This document shows, in pieces, positions 26,718 through 36,080 of a stretch of 64,000 nucleotides of DNA (positions are counted from its first letter, which is position 1; the number at the start of each line of letters is the position of its first letter). Source of the stretch: Bacillus vallismortis (GTDB lineage Bacteria; Bacillota; Bacilli; Bacillales; Bacillaceae); assembly GCF_004116955.1 (NCBI RefSeq), contig NZ_CP026362.1, positions 1,094,501 through 1,158,500 of the forward strand, in the 5' to 3' direction. The position numbers were made by a program, and so were the translations under genes. The notes under the pieces were generated by a model. That model ran no database searches. It saw only the letters and a program-made list of their open reading frames with translations, and was not told where the DNA came from.

Positions 26718-27677
26718 ATGACAACTCTAGATATCATTCCCATTCGCGTCCCGACGCCGTTTGCTGTCGGCGATGTTATCGTTTACCTCGTAAAAGGTGA
26801 CGCGCTGACACTTATTGATGCCGGGCCGAATACAAAAGAGGCTGTGAGAGCGCTTCAAGCGCAACTTGCCGCTGTAAATGTGAAAATGTCAGATATTGAG
26901 CAGATTGTACTGACTCACCATCATGCTGATCATGCCGGCTTGCTTGATGTTTTTTCTAATGAAATCGAAGTGATTGGGCATCCGTTCAACGAACCTTATA
27001 TCAGCCGAGATCAAGCTTTTATGGATTGGCAAAAATGCTTTTTTCAAAAGCTGCTGCCTGAATTAGGCGTCCCATTTGATGCGGAAAAGGCGGAAAAGCT
27101 GCTACGGTCGGCGTACGCCTTTTCTTGTACGAGATCCCTGACGAAAACAGTCAGAGAAGGGATGGGCATTGATGGGCTTGAGGGCTGGACTGTTTTGGAA
27201 ATGCCAGGGCATGCCGAGTCGCATATCGTTCTTTTCCATGAAAAAAGCGGGAGAATGCTTGGTGGCGATCTTCTGCTGGCCAACAGCTCGTCTAATCCAA
27301 TATTGGAAGCGCCGAAAACAGGGGACATAAGATCAAAGCCTTTAGTCGATTATCAGCGGTCCTTGCGAAGGCTGTCTGAACTTGATCCAACAATCGTTTT
27401 TCCCGGTCATGGCGAGACGATCACCAGCGTACAGGCGCTGATTGAGAAGCGTTTTGACAAGCAGAGGAACAGGACGGAGGATGTGCGGCGTATGCTGGAC
27501 GAAAAGCCCATGACTGTTTTTCAGGTCTGTCAGCAGCTTTTTCCTGCTGTGTTTGAAAAGGAATTATTTTTAACGGTGTCAGAAACGGCAGGGCATCTGG
27601 ATGTGTTGGCTGCAGAAGAATCCATCACGTCATATTGGGAAGGAAATACTGCATACTTTAGAACGATGAAGAGGTGA
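26718..27677 (+). CDS. yqjP: Metallo-beta-lactamase fold hydrolase YqjP
   Basis: The 319-residue protein has the MBL zinc motif THHHADH (His67, His69, Asp71, His72), [14 protein letters not shown] and FPGHGE, so the dinuclear site is complete. It resembles thioesterase or glyoxalase II-like members; the substrate is unknown. ATG at 26718 follows AAGGAG by 7 bases. It overlaps the region before yqjQ and forms a short operon with it. Confidence 0.82.
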   Translation: MTTLDIIPIRVPTPFAVGDVIVYLVKGDALTLIDAGPNTKEAVRALQAQLAAVNVKMSDIEQIVLTHHHADHAGLLDVFSNEIEVIGHPFNEPYISRDQAFMDWQKCFFQKLLPELGVPFDAEKAEKLLRSAYAFSCTRSLTKTVREGMGIDGLEGWTVLEMPGHAESHIVLFHEKSGRMLGGDLLLANSSSNPILEAPKTGDIRSKPLVDYQRSLRRLSELDPTIVFPGHGETITSVQALIEKRFDKQRNRTEDVRRMLDEKPMTVFQVCQQLFPAVFEKELFLTVSETAGHLDVLAAEESITSYWEGNTAYFRTMKR

Positions 27678-27682
27678 AAGGG

Positions 27683-28462
27683 ATGAAGCAAATAGCGGGA
27701 AAGCGGATATGGATCACCGGCGCTTCAGGAGGGCTCGGTGAAAGAATCGCATACTTATGCGCGGCTGAAGGAGCCCATGTCTTGCTGTCGGCAAGACGCG
27801 AGGATCGTTTGATAGAAATCAAAAGGAAGATAACTGAAGAGTGGAGCGGACAGTGTGAGATTCTCCCTCTGGATGTCGGCCGCTTAGAGGATATCACCCG
27901 TGTGCGAGATCAAATTGGCTCGGTTGATGTACTGATCAACAATGCGGGATTCGGTATATTTGAAACGGTTTTAGACTCGACACTGGAGGATATGAAAGCG
28001 ATGTTTGATGTGAATGTCTTCGGACTGATCGCCTGTACAAAAGCGGTGCTTCCGCAAATGCTTGAGCAAAACAAAGGCCATATCATCAATATCGCTTCCC
28101 AAGCGGGGAAAATTGCAACACCAAAGTCGAGCCTTTATTCCGCAACAAAACATGCCGTGCTCGGCTACTCAAACGCTTTGCGGATGGAGCTTTCGGAAAC
28201 CGGCATTAATGTGACAACAGTCAATCCGGGACCGATTCAGACGGACTTTTTTTCCATTGCTGATAAAGGCGGGGACTATGTCAAAAATCTCGGCCGATGG
28301 ATGCTTGACCCTGATGACGTGGCAGCTCAAATTACCGCTGCTATTTTTACGAACAAACGGGAGATTAATCTTCCGCGTTTAATGAATGCCGGCACCAAGC
28401 TGTATCAGCTGTTTCCTGCCCTTGTTGAAAAGCTGGCAGGACGTGTGCTTACGAAAAAATAA
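27683..28462 (+). CDS. yqjQ: Short-chain dehydrogenase/reductase YqjQ
   Basis: The 259-residue SDR has the cofactor loop TGASGGLGE (12-20), the NNAG motif, the catalytic Ser and the YSATK Tyr/Lys pair. The residues after the second strand (SARRED) favour NADPH. Substrate is unknown. ATG at 27683 lies 5 bases after yqjP ends, behind the overlapping GAGGTGAAAGGG ribosome site. Confidence 0.85.
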   Translation: MKQIAGKRIWITGASGGLGERIAYLCAAEGAHVLLSARREDRLIEIKRKITEEWSGQCEILPLDVGRLEDITRVRDQIGSVDVLINNAGFGIFETVLDSTLEDMKAMFDVNVFGLIACTKAVLPQMLEQNKGHIINIASQAGKIATPKSSLYSATKHAVLGYSNALRMELSETGINVTTVNPGPIQTDFFSIADKGGDYVKNLGRWMLDPDDVAAQITAAIFTNKREINLPRLMNAGTKLYQLFPALVEKLAGRVLTKK

Positions 28463-28538
28463 CAGTGGAACTGCCTGGGGTGTGCTGGCTGTTGGTATAT
28501 GCACAGGCCATTTTTTAGAGGAAGGGAGAAATCATTGG

Positions 28539-29873
28539 ATGCCAATTCATCAAGAAGCCCTTCATGTTCTGTTTAAAGATCCGTTCATTCAGAAATTGAT
28601 GGAGGCAGAGCCTGTATTCTGGGAAAATCCGGGCAAGAAAGAGAGCCCGTTATTGCATGCAGATGAGTGGGAAACTGAGATAGCGGAGGCGGAAAAAAGG
28701 CTGCGGCGATTTGCCCCTTATATTGCCGAGGTGTTTCCTGAGACGAAAGATGCCAAAGGAATGATCGAGTCTCGGCTTTTTGACATGTTGCATATGAAGA
28801 AACATCTCGAAGCGGCATATCAGCAGCCATTTCCGGGAAGATGGCTTCTAAAGTGCGACCATGAGCTCCCGATTTCAGGATCAATTAAAGCGCGGGGCGG
28901 GATTTATGAAGTATTAAAACATGCTGAAATGCTGGCGCTTCAAGAAGGACTGCTTCGGGAAACCGATGATTACCGCATCTTACAGGAAGAGCGGTTCGCC
29001 GCGTTTTTCTCCCGATATTCGATTGCTGTCGGATCGACAGGAAACCTTGGATTAAGCATCGGCATCATCGGTGTCGCACTTGGGTTTCGCGTGACAGTCC
29101 ATATGTCCGCCGATGCTAAGCAGTGGAAAAAGGATCTGCTTCGCCAAAAGGGTGTTACTGTCATAGAATATGAATCTGATTACAGTGAAGCGGTGAAAGA
29201 AGGGAGACGGCAGGCGGCGCAAGATCCATTTTGTTATTTTATTGATGATGAACATTCCCGTCAGCTGTTTTTAGGATATGCTGTTGCCGCCAGCCGATTA
29301 AAAACACAGCTTGACTGTATAAATGTACAACCAAGTCTGGAGACCCCGCTGTTTGTGTACCTGCCGTGCGGTGTCGGCGGAGGGCCGGGCGGTGTGGCAC
29401 TTGGGCTTAAGCTTTTATATGGCGACCATGTTCATGTGTTTTTCGCTGAACCGACTCATTCACCTTGTATGTTGTTGGGGCTTTATTCCGGCCTTCACGA
29501 GAAGATTTCTGTTCAAGATATCGGCCTCGATAATCGGACGGCTGCTGACGGGCTTGCTGTAGGGAGGCCGTCAGGATTTGTCGGACAGCTGATTGAACCG
29601 CTGCTGAGCGGCTGTTATACCGTAGAGGACGATACGCTTTATGCCTTGCTTCATCTGCTAGCTGTATCTGAAAATAACGATTTAGAGCCCTCTGCTCTTG
29701 CCGGCATGTTCGGGCCCGTTCAGCTTTTTTCGACAGAAGAAGGAAGGCGTTATAGCCAGAAATATAACATGGAACATGCTGTCCATGTCGTCTGGGGAAC
29801 GGGAGGAAGCATGGTTCCAAAAGAAGAGATGTCCGCGTATAATCGAATCGGTGCGGATTTGCTGAAAAAATAA
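28539..29873 (+). CDS. dsdA: D-serine dehydratase (D-serine ammonia-lyase)
   Basis: A 444-residue pyridoxal-phosphate enzyme. The Schiff-base lysine lies in SGSIKARGG, the phosphate-binding glycine loop in [10 protein letters not shown], and [12 protein letters not shown] is the substrate loop. It deaminates D-serine to pyruvate and ammonia, removing a toxic D-amino acid. ATG at 28539 follows GGGAG by 10 bases. The reading frame is open further upstream but overlaps the end of yqjQ. Positioned between yqjQ and coaA. Confidence 0.9.
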   Translation: MPIHQEALHVLFKDPFIQKLMEAEPVFWENPGKKESPLLHADEWETEIAEAEKRLRRFAPYIAEVFPETKDAKGMIESRLFDMLHMKKHLEAAYQQPFPGRWLLKCDHELPISGSIKARGGIYEVLKHAEMLALQEGLLRETDDYRILQEERFAAFFSRYSIAVGSTGNLGLSIGIIGVALGFRVTVHMSADAKQWKKDLLRQKGVTVIEYESDYSEAVKEGRRQAAQDPFCYFIDDEHSRQLFLGYAVAASRLKTQLDCINVQPSLETPLFVYLPCGVGGGPGGVALGLKLLYGDHVHVFFAEPTHSPCMLLGLYSGLHEKISVQDIGLDNRTAADGLAVGRPSGFVGQLIEPLLSGCYTVEDDTLYALLHLLAVSENNDLEPSALAGMFGPVQLFSTEEGRRYSQKYNMEHAVHVVWGTGGSMVPKEEMSAYNRIGADLLKK

Positions 29874-29944
29874 GCAGACAGTGAAAGGGTTTTCCGTTAC
29901 AATCTTTGTAAGGGTTTTAACCTACAGAGAGTCAGGTGTAAACA

Positions 29945-30904
29945 GTGAAAAATAAAGAGCTTAACTTACATACATTATATACACAGCACAATCGTGAGTC
30001 TTGGTCTGGTTTTGGGGGACATTTGTCGATTGCTGTATCAGAAGAAGAGGCAAAAGCTGTGGAAGGGCTGAATGATTATTTATCTGTTGAAGAAGTGGAA
30101 ACGATTTATATCCCGCTTGTTCGCCTCCTTCATTTGCATGTTGAGTCTGCCGCTAAACGCAATCAGCATGTCAATGTTTTTTTGAAGCATCCTCATTCAG
30201 CCAAAATTCCGTTTATGATCGGCATTGCCGGCAGTGTGGCAGTCGGAAAAAGCACGACGGCGCGAATTTTGCAGAAGCTTCTTTCGCGTTTGCCGGGAAG
30301 CCCTAAAGTGAGCCTTATCACGACAGATGGTTTTTTATTTCCTACAGCCGAGCTGAAGAAGCGAAATATGCTGTCACGAAAAGGGTTTCCTGAGAGCTAT
30401 GACGTAAAGGCGCTGCTCGAATTTTTGAATGACTTAAAATCAGGAAAAGACAGCGTAAAGGCTCCGGTGTATTCCCATCTCACCTATGACCGGGAAGAAG
30501 GCGTGTTCGAGGTTGTGGAACAGGCCGATATTGTGATTATTGAAGGGATTAATGTTCTTCAGTCGCCCACCTTGGAGGATGACCGGGAAGATCCGCGTAT
30601 TTTTGTCTCCGATTTCTTTGATTTTTCGATTTATGTGGACGCGGACGAAAGCCGGATTTTCACATGGTATTTAGAACGTTTTCGTCTGCTTCGGGAAACT
30701 GCGTTTCAAAATCCCGATTCTTATTTTCATAAATTTAAAGACTTGTCTGATCAAGAGGCTGACGAGATGGCAGCCTCGATTTGGGAGAGTGTTAACCGGC
30801 CGAACTTATATGAAAATATCTTGCCGACTAAATTCAGGTCGGATCTCATTTTGCGTAAGGGAGACGGGCATAAGGTTGAAGAAGTGCTGGTAAGGCGGGT
30901 GTGA
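29945..30904 (+). CDS. coaA: Pantothenate kinase type I
   Basis: The 319-residue kinase has the P-loop GIAGSVAVGKSTTAR near residue 92 and the following VSLITTDGFLFP with the catalytic Asp. These are hallmarks of type I pantothenate kinase, which phosphorylates pantothenate in the first step of coenzyme A synthesis and is feedback-inhibited by CoA. Start is a GTG at 29945 with a modest TCAGGTG site. In B. subtilis a second, type III kinase (coaX) also exists elsewhere. Confidence 0.95.
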   Translation: MKNKELNLHTLYTQHNRESWSGFGGHLSIAVSEEEAKAVEGLNDYLSVEEVETIYIPLVRLLHLHVESAAKRNQHVNVFLKHPHSAKIPFMIGIAGSVAVGKSTTARILQKLLSRLPGSPKVSLITTDGFLFPTAELKKRNMLSRKGFPESYDVKALLEFLNDLKSGKDSVKAPVYSHLTYDREEGVFEVVEQADIVIIEGINVLQSPTLEDDREDPRIFVSDFFDFSIYVDADESRIFTWYLERFRLLRETAFQNPDSYFHKFKDLSDQEADEMAASIWESVNRPNLYENILPTKFRSDLILRKGDGHKVEEVLVRRV

Positions 30905-30908
30905 TATC

Positions 30909-31301
30909 GTGCATCATATCGAACTGTATGTCTCTGATTTGGAAGCCTCTAGGCGATTTTGGGGATGGTTCCTAACCGAAATTGGCTATAAAGAGTATCA
31001 AAAATGGAGCTCAGGCATCAGCTGGAAGAAAGATCGTTTTTACCTTGTGATTGTGCAGGCGAAAGAGCCATTTCTAGAGCCGGAATACCACAGGTGCCGC
31101 GTCGGGCTGAACCATCTCGCATTTCATGCTGAATCCAAGCTGCAAGTCGACCTGATGACCGAAAAACTGGCGGCAAAAGGCTATCGTGTGTTGTACCGAG
31201 ACCGGCATCCTTTTGCCGGAGGAGACGGGCATTATGCAGTTTATTGTGAGGATCCGGACAGGATTAAGGTAGAGCTCGTTGCCCCAAGCGGTCAATCATA
31301 G
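30909..31301 (+). CDS. yqjT: VOC (glyoxalase-like) protein YqjT
   Basis: A 130-residue single-domain vicinal-oxygen-chelate protein: HHIELYVSDLEASRRFWGWF at the start, GLNHLAFHAES in the middle and a terminal VYCEDPDRIKVELV. The usual His and Glu metal ligands are present, but the reaction is unknown. Start is a GTG at 30909, only 4 bases after coaA, with the ribosome site inside coaA. Probably translated by coupling. Confidence 0.75.
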   Translation: MHHIELYVSDLEASRRFWGWFLTEIGYKEYQKWSSGISWKKDRFYLVIVQAKEPFLEPEYHRCRVGLNHLAFHAESKLQVDLMTEKLAAKGYRVLYRDRHPFAGGDGHYAVYCEDPDRIKVELVAPSGQS

Positions 31302-31427
31302 GGTGTTAAGCTTTTTCTCAATGCGGTCAAGCTGCGCTTTTCGGTTCTTCGCATACTTGAAGCTTATAACCTGCAAACATAATAAATACGAAAAGATGAA
31401 CATCAAATGGCCTATATGCATGTTCAT
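31296..31427 (-). CDS. yqjU: Small membrane protein, probably YqjU
   Basis: A 43-codon minus-strand frame (starts MNMHIGHLMFIFSYLLC, ends RIEKKLNTL) has one hydrophobic segment near residues 7-22 and a basic, amphipathic C-terminal helix. Its layout resembles small YtzI/YrzO-type membrane peptides. The name comes from position between yqjT and yqjV. The upstream ribosome site is poor (AACGATGAAG), and its last codons overlap the end of yqjT, so expression needs proof. Confidence 0.5.
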   Translation of the reverse strand: MNMHIGHLMFIFSYLLCLQVISFKYAKNRKAQLDRIEKKLNTL

Positions 31428-31436
31428 CACTTCATC

Positions 31437-31473
31437 GTTGCGGGAGAGATTGGTTTTCTCCCGCGTTTTTTTA
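31437..31473 (+). terminator. Terminator after yqjT
   Basis: GCGGGAGA and TCTCCCGC pair, followed by seven T on the plus strand. On the minus strand it lies between yqjV and the small yqjU frame, but the T-run is on the wrong side there. Confidence 0.75.
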
Positions 31474-31474
31474 G

Positions 31475-32707
31475 TTAAAGCGGCTTTTCCAGGCCGGAAC
31501 GGTGTTTTGTGATTTCCGTTTTCATCTGCCGATAGGCGAACGCTAAAAATGGCAGGCCGAGCAGGGTAATGCCGCTCAAGACAGAAAAAATAAAAATCGG
31601 CCGTCCGGCGCCAAACAGATCTATACACAACCCTCCAATCCAGGGGCCAATAACGTTTCCGAGCTGTGAAAAACCGATTGCCCCGAAATAAGTGCCTTTT
31701 AATCCTGGTTTTGCAATCTGGTCTACAAACAAGTCCATCATAGAGAATAGAAGCACTTCACCAATTGTAAATGTGACCACAATCATCACTAGTGAGGAAA
31801 CACCGTGTGATATGGTGAAAATGGCCATGCTGATACTCACCATCACATTACCGAGCATCAGGGAGCAAAGCGGCGAAAAACGCTTTGCAAAATGGACGAT
31901 GGGAAATTGCGTCGCCAGCACAACGATTGCGTTTAACGTGAGCATCACCCCATACAGCTTCGTTCCATTGCTGATCAAGGGGTTCTGCGCCATATACCGC
32001 GGGAATGTGGAACTGAATTGTGAGTAGCCGAAGGTGCATAGCGTAATGCCAACCAAAGCAATTGTAAAAAGATGATCTTTTTGCGTCACCATAAACGCTT
32101 CCCGCACGCTCATATGCCGGGATTGGCCTAATGCTGACGAGGATGGATGTTTTTTAAATTGGACAGCAAGTATAAGGCCGTATAATCCGTAAATCACTGC
32201 GGGGACCAAAAAGGGTCCGGTCGATTGCGATGAGCCGAAATACAGGCCGAGCACCGGTCCGAAGACCACGCCGATATTAATAGCCGCATAGCGTAAATTA
32301 AAAACAAGCAATCTCGTTTTTTCTTCTGTCATATCAGACAGCAAAGCCTTTGAAGCGGGCTCGAACAGTGATTTGCAAAGACCGTTTAATGCGTTTACCA
32401 CAAAAAACATCCAGAGATGAGATGCCGCCGCGAACCCTGCAAATACCAGCATCCAGCCGAAAATGGACACGAGCATCATGTTTTTTCTGCCGAATTTGTC
32501 CGAGATATATCCGCCGTAAAAGCTCGCAAGGATGCCCACTGATGAGCTTGCGGCGATAACAAGTCCGGCATAAGAAGCTGATGTGCCTTGGACGGCTGTT
32601 AAATAAATCGCTAAAAAAGGAATGCTCATCGATGTTGCCATTCGGCCGAAAATGGTTCCGATGATAATTGTCCAGCTGATGGGGTGGATATCTTTCCATT
32701 TCTTCAT
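31475..32707 (-). CDS. yqjV: MFS transporter YqjV
   Basis: The 410-residue protein has about 12 membrane segments in two halves joined by a central cytoplasmic loop near residues 185-205. Motif A is visible as GGYISDKFGRKNMM. It belongs to the drug-efflux-type DHA1 MFS group; its substrate is unknown. CAGGAGAGAATACGATTC precedes the ATG at 32707. Confidence 0.8.
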   Translation of the reverse strand: MKKWKDIHPISWTIIIGTIFGRMATSMSIPFLAIYLTAVQGTSASYAGLVIAASSSVGILASFYGGYISDKFGRKNMMLVSIFGWMLVFAGFAAASHLWMFFVVNALNGLCKSLFEPASKALLSDMTEEKTRLLVFNLRYAAINIGVVFGPVLGLYFGSSQSTGPFLVPAVIYGLYGLILAVQFKKHPSSSALGQSRHMSVREAFMVTQKDHLFTIALVGITLCTFGYSQFSSTFPRYMAQNPLISNGTKLYGVMLTLNAIVVLATQFPIVHFAKRFSPLCSLMLGNVMVSISMAIFTISHGVSSLVMIVVTFTIGEVLLFSMMDLFVDQIAKPGLKGTYFGAIGFSQLGNVIGPWIGGLCIDLFGAGRPIFIFSVLSGITLLGLPFLAFAYRQMKTEITKHRSGLEKPL

Positions 32708-33165
32708 GAATCGTATTCTCTCCTGTATGTAAGATCATTTTCTATCATATATGAAAAAATTTCCTTATCCAATGGAACATTCAAAATATTTTCTTTTTCA
32801 TATGAAAACATATCTTATCGCTGTCGGAGTGTACATCGTTGAAGTGGCGGCTGAAGCGTTGAGAAGGAACATGCCAATATATCCGATGCTTAGTTATGGT
32901 AGTGAAAGCACATTATGTAATGTAATTGATGCTGCAATACGTGAGCATTTCAAAGCTTAGGCAGGCTGTGGAACTAAACGGGTGTCTGGTTAATAGGAAA
33001 GGCGATGGCGTTGATGCAGGTGACACTGGATAGACCCTTTCTCCGTGATGGCAAAACGATTGTTTGTTATCACGGCGGTGTTTTCAAAGAAAAGCCGCAT
33101 AGCGGCTGAAAGAGCGGATAGTCCAATTCGGGGCGCTGTGCACCTCTGTTTCTTTTCGCCCATGG
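32708..33165. other. 458-base stretch without an assignable gene; possible gene remnant
   Basis: Two short plus-strand open frames are seen: 32751-32960 (69 codons, tail ESTLCNVIDAAIREHFKA) and a 34-codon frame from ATG 33005 (MALMQVTLDRPFLRDG) with AGGAAAGG before it. The codon use of both looks protein-like, and they are in different frames, as in a decayed gene. I recognise neither. No terminator or promoter stands out apart from the yqjV start region. Confidence 0.4.
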
Positions 33166-33372
33166 TTAAGAGAACAGCCCTTGGTTTGTGACATAGTCAT
33201 AAATGATATCTTCTATATGCGCATGCAGATCCTCATCGGGCTCTTCATTCTGTCTCTCTTCCAAGGCTGCTTTCAGGCTTTGTTTTTCATACGGGCTTAA
33301 TGGATCTATGGCAACATTTCGGCCGTATTGGCGCAGTGCCTGTCCCATCATTTTCTCGACAAATTTCTCCAT
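33166..33372 (-). CDS. yqzH: Small conserved protein YqzH
   Basis: A 68-residue cytoplasmic protein with no known domain. Visible are an N-terminal helical MEKFVEKMMGQALRQYG, an acidic stretch (EERQNEEPDEDL) and a C-terminal IEDIIYDYVTNQG. ATG at 33372 is preceded by ATAGGAGAGTCATA; the open frame continues upstream but crosses the SOS promoter region of polY2. Divergent from polY2. Function unknown. Confidence 0.75.
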   Translation of the reverse strand: MEKFVEKMMGQALRQYGRNVAIDPLSPYEKQSLKAALEERQNEEPDEDLHAHIEDIIYDYVTNQGLFS

Positions 33373-33481
33373 TATGACTCTCCTATCTTTATGCTTCGCT
33401 TTTATTCTACTAAATGTTTTTCTTCTCTCACACCCTTGGATCATATTTTCTGTCAGACAAGAATCATTTACCAGTATAAAC

Positions 33482-33524
33482 CGAACGTACTTTCGCATAT
33501 AATAGAAAAACGAACATAAGTTCT
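33482..33524 (+). promoter_or_regulatory. Two LexA (SOS) boxes upstream of polY2
   Basis: CGAACGTACTTTCG (33482-33495) and CGAACATAAGTTCT (33511-33524) each match the Bacillus LexA consensus CGAACRNRYGTTYG with about one core mismatch. A perfect TATAAT (33498-33503) lies between them, so bound LexA would cover the promoter. Confidence 0.85.
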
Positions 33525-33540
33525 TTTTTTAGAGGTGTGT

Positions 33541-34779
33541 ATGATGAAAGAAAAAGTGATTTTTCTCGTTGACATGCAATCGTTTTATGCATCTGTAGAG
33601 AAAGCGGAAAATCCACATTTGAAAAATAGGCCCGTCATTGTGTCGGGTGATCCCGAAAAAAGGGGAGGAGTCGTATTGGCTGCCTGCCCGCTGGCAAAAC
33701 AAACGGGGGTCGCGAATGCATCGCGTTTGTGGGAGGCGCAGGAAAAGTGCCCTGAAGCTATTGTGCTCCGGCCCCGTATGCAGCGGTATATTGATGTATC
33801 ACTCCAAATTACGGCGATTCTAGAGGAATATACAGACCTTGTGGAACCGTATTCCATTGATGAGCAATTCATGGACATTACAGGCAGCCAGAAGCTGTTT
33901 GGGGCGCCGGAGGAGATCGCGAAAAGCATTCAGGGCAGAATCATGCGGGAGATCGGCGTTTATGCGCGGGTCGGAATCGGCTCTAATAAAGCGCTGGCCA
34001 AAATCGCGTGCGACAATTTTGCCAAAAAGAATAAGAACGGTATTTTTACCTTAACGAAAGAAAATATGAAAACCGACATGTGGCCGCTTCCGGTGGGCAG
34101 CATGTTTGGCGTTGGGAGCCGAATGAAGCATCACTTAAACCGGATGGGCATCAGCACGATCGGCGGGCTCGCGTCTTTTCCGCTCGAACTTTTAAAAAAG
34201 AAATGGGGCATTAACGGCCACGTGCTGTGGATGACAGCGAACGGGATCGACTATTCTCCTGTGTCAACTTCATCTCTGGACGGGCAAAAGGCGATAGGCC
34301 ATGGAATGACTCTCCCGAGAGACTACGAACACTTTGACAAAGAAATCAAGGTCGTGCTGCTGGAACTGAGTGAAGAAGTGTGCAGGCGAAGCCGAAACGC
34401 CGGGGCAATGGGGCAGACGGTGTCAGTAAGCTGCCGGGGTGCTGATTTTGATTGGCCGACGGGCTTCAACCGGCAAGTGAAGCTGGCGGAGCCGACAAAT
34501 TCTACCCAGGATGTATATGAGGCCGTATGCCGGCTGTTTCTTACGTTTTGGGACGGGAAGCCTGTCCGCCGCCTCGGGGTCAATTTGTCTCAGCTCTCCT
34601 CTGATGACATATGGCAGCTCAATTTATTTCAGGATGATGCAAAGAAAATGAGCCTTGGCTATGTGATGGATGGCATTAAAAGCCGGTTCGGCGATACAGC
34701 CATCATCAGGGCGGCGTCACTGACAGCGGCAGGCCAGGCATTTGAACGCGCGGCTAAAATAGGAGGGCATTATAAATGA
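33541..34779 (+). CDS. polY2: Y-family DNA polymerase PolY2 (YqjW), SOS-inducible
   Basis: The 412-residue UmuC-type translesion polymerase has catalytic residues in FLVDMQSFYASVE and SIDEQFMDITG, a thumb helix-hairpin-helix (FGVGSRMKHHLNRMGI) and a C-terminal clamp-binding LNLFQDD. It makes errors across UV lesions. Start at ATG 33541, with AGAGGTG just upstream; the ATG one codon later has better spacing. It overlaps yqjX by 4 bases (ATGA), a polymerase-YolD pair as on phage SPbeta. Two LexA boxes lie upstream. Confidence 0.93.
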   Translation: MMKEKVIFLVDMQSFYASVEKAENPHLKNRPVIVSGDPEKRGGVVLAACPLAKQTGVANASRLWEAQEKCPEAIVLRPRMQRYIDVSLQITAILEEYTDLVEPYSIDEQFMDITGSQKLFGAPEEIAKSIQGRIMREIGVYARVGIGSNKALAKIACDNFAKKNKNGIFTLTKENMKTDMWPLPVGSMFGVGSRMKHHLNRMGISTIGGLASFPLELLKKKWGINGHVLWMTANGIDYSPVSTSSLDGQKAIGHGMTLPRDYEHFDKEIKVVLLELSEEVCRRSRNAGAMGQTVSVSCRGADFDWPTGFNRQVKLAEPTNSTQDVYEAVCRLFLTFWDGKPVRRLGVNLSQLSSDDIWQLNLFQDDAKKMSLGYVMDGIKSRFGDTAIIRAASLTAAGQAFERAAKIGGHYK

Positions 34780-35114
34780 ACGACCATTTAAAAAGAGGCA
34801 ACATGCTGTGGGAAGGGAGCAGGATGTTTCTGCCGGAACATAAACAAAGCCTGCTTGAGAGAAAGCGCCATAAACAAAAGCTGCAAAAGCCGATCCTTGA
34901 TTCTGATAAGCTGGAGGAAATGAATCAAACGCTTTGCGCCGCGATGGAGTTTGCTCAGAATGTCACTGTCAGCTGCTTCCAGGACGGTGAAATCGTCCGC
35001 CGCACCGGGAAAATCTGCCGGTATGAAGAGTTTGAAAAAACAGTATGGGTAAAAGCAGACGAGGATCAGATTTATAAGCTGAAACTTGATCAGGTGCTTG
35101 ATATTGTGCTGTAA
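34776..35114 (+). CDS. yqjX: YolD-like protein YqjX
   Basis: A 112-residue YolD-family protein: LKRGNMLWEGSRMFLPEHK at the N-terminus is the family signature, followed by a helical linker and a small beta domain (about 65-110). YolD-like proteins are found beside Y-family polymerases and are thought to modulate them. The gene starts inside the polY2 stop (ATGA), so translation is coupled and expression should be SOS-dependent. A GC-rich stem (TTTCTCCCCCC / GGGGGGAGAAA, 35116-35144) follows without a T-run. Confidence 0.85.
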   Translation: MNDHLKRGNMLWEGSRMFLPEHKQSLLERKRHKQKLQKPILDSDKLEEMNQTLCAAMEFAQNVTVSCFQDGEIVRRTGKICRYEEFEKTVWVKADEDQIYKLKLDQVLDIVL

Positions 35115-35258
35115 AGTTTCTCCCCCCTGCACTGGGGGGAGAAATATGTTGCAGAAAAGAAGGCATTTACAATTCCAGTCAGGCAAAATATAATTTTTAT
35201 ATTGCAGAAAAAAAGAGCTGACATTCGTTTTGCCAGACGGAGGGAGATCAAATCGTAA

Positions 35259-35729
35259 ATGGATATTCGAACAATTACGTCTTCAGATTATGAAATGGTA
35301 ACGTCTGTAATGAATGAATGGTGGGGCGGCCGGCAGCTGAAAGAAAAATTGCCGAGACTATTTTTTGAGCATTTTCAGGACACAAGCTTTATTACATCTG
35401 AACAGAACAGTATGACAGGATTTTTAATCGGGTTTCAATCGCAATCGGATCCTGAAACGGCATACATCCATTTCTCCGGTGTGCACCCTGATTTCAGAAA
35501 AATGCAAATAGGGAAACAATTATATGATGTCTTTATTGAAACGGTAAAACAAAGAGGCTGCACCCGGATCAAGTGCGTCACTTCACCGGTGAATAAGGTA
35601 TCAATCGCGTATCACACAAAGTTGGGCTTTGACATTGAAAAGGGCACCAAAACGGTAAATGGCGTTTCAGTGTTTGCAAACTACGATGGCCCGGGCCAAG
35701 ACAAGGTCCTGTTTGTCAAAAACATATGA
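35259..35729 (+). CDS. yqjY: GNAT family acetyltransferase YqjY
   Basis: The 156-residue protein has a GNAT fold with the acetyl-CoA loop in [16 protein letters not shown] (Q/R-x-x-G-x-G/A type; the usual RGxGIG is weakened to KMQIGK) and C-terminal [11 protein letters not shown]. The acceptor is unknown. GGAGGGAG lies before ATG 35259. It heads a tight cluster with yqjZ, yqkA and yqkB. Confidence 0.8.
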   Translation: MDIRTITSSDYEMVTSVMNEWWGGRQLKEKLPRLFFEHFQDTSFITSEQNSMTGFLIGFQSQSDPETAYIHFSGVHPDFRKMQIGKQLYDVFIETVKQRGCTRIKCVTSPVNKVSIAYHTKLGFDIEKGTKTVNGVSVFANYDGPGQDKVLFVKNI

Positions 35730-35741
35730 GGGGGAAATAGG

Positions 35742-36080
35742 ATGGATTTTTTATCAAAAACCCCTGAGCCTCCTTATTATGCTGTCGTTTTTTCGTCTGT
35801 CAAAAGCGAAAGTGACACAGAATATGCGGAAACAGCAGAGCGGATGGTATCGCTGGCGGCGGATCAGCCCGGATTTTTAGGCGTCGAAAGCGTTCGGGAA
35901 GCGAATGGAAGGGGCATAACGGTTTCCTATTGGGACAGTATGGACGCCATAAATCGCTGGAAGCATCACACTGAACATCAAGCGGCAAAAGAAAAAGGAA
36001 AGAGCGTTTGGTACGCGTCGTATGCAGTCCGCGTCGCAAAGGTTGAGAGGCAGCGGCTATTTTCAGGAGAACAGAAATGA
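35742..36080 (+). CDS. yqjZ: Antibiotic biosynthesis monooxygenase-like protein YqjZ
   Basis: A 112-residue protein with one ABM-type ferredoxin-like domain (YYAVVFSSVKSES, FLGVESVREANGRGITVSYW in two parts). Such proteins act as small cofactor-free oxygenases, or have no enzyme role. Function unknown. Starts 13 bases after yqjY and overlaps yqkA by 4 bases. Confidence 0.75.
   Translation: MDFLSKTPEPPYYAVVFSSVKSESDTEYAETAERMVSLAADQPGFLGVESVREANGRGITVSYWDSMDAINRWKHHTEHQAAKEKGKSVWYASYAVRVAKVERQRLFSGEQK

Noticed and set aside
31692..32027. Plus-strand open frame of 111 codons
   Set aside because: Antisense of the MFS gene yqjV; composition mirrors hydrophobic codons of that gene.
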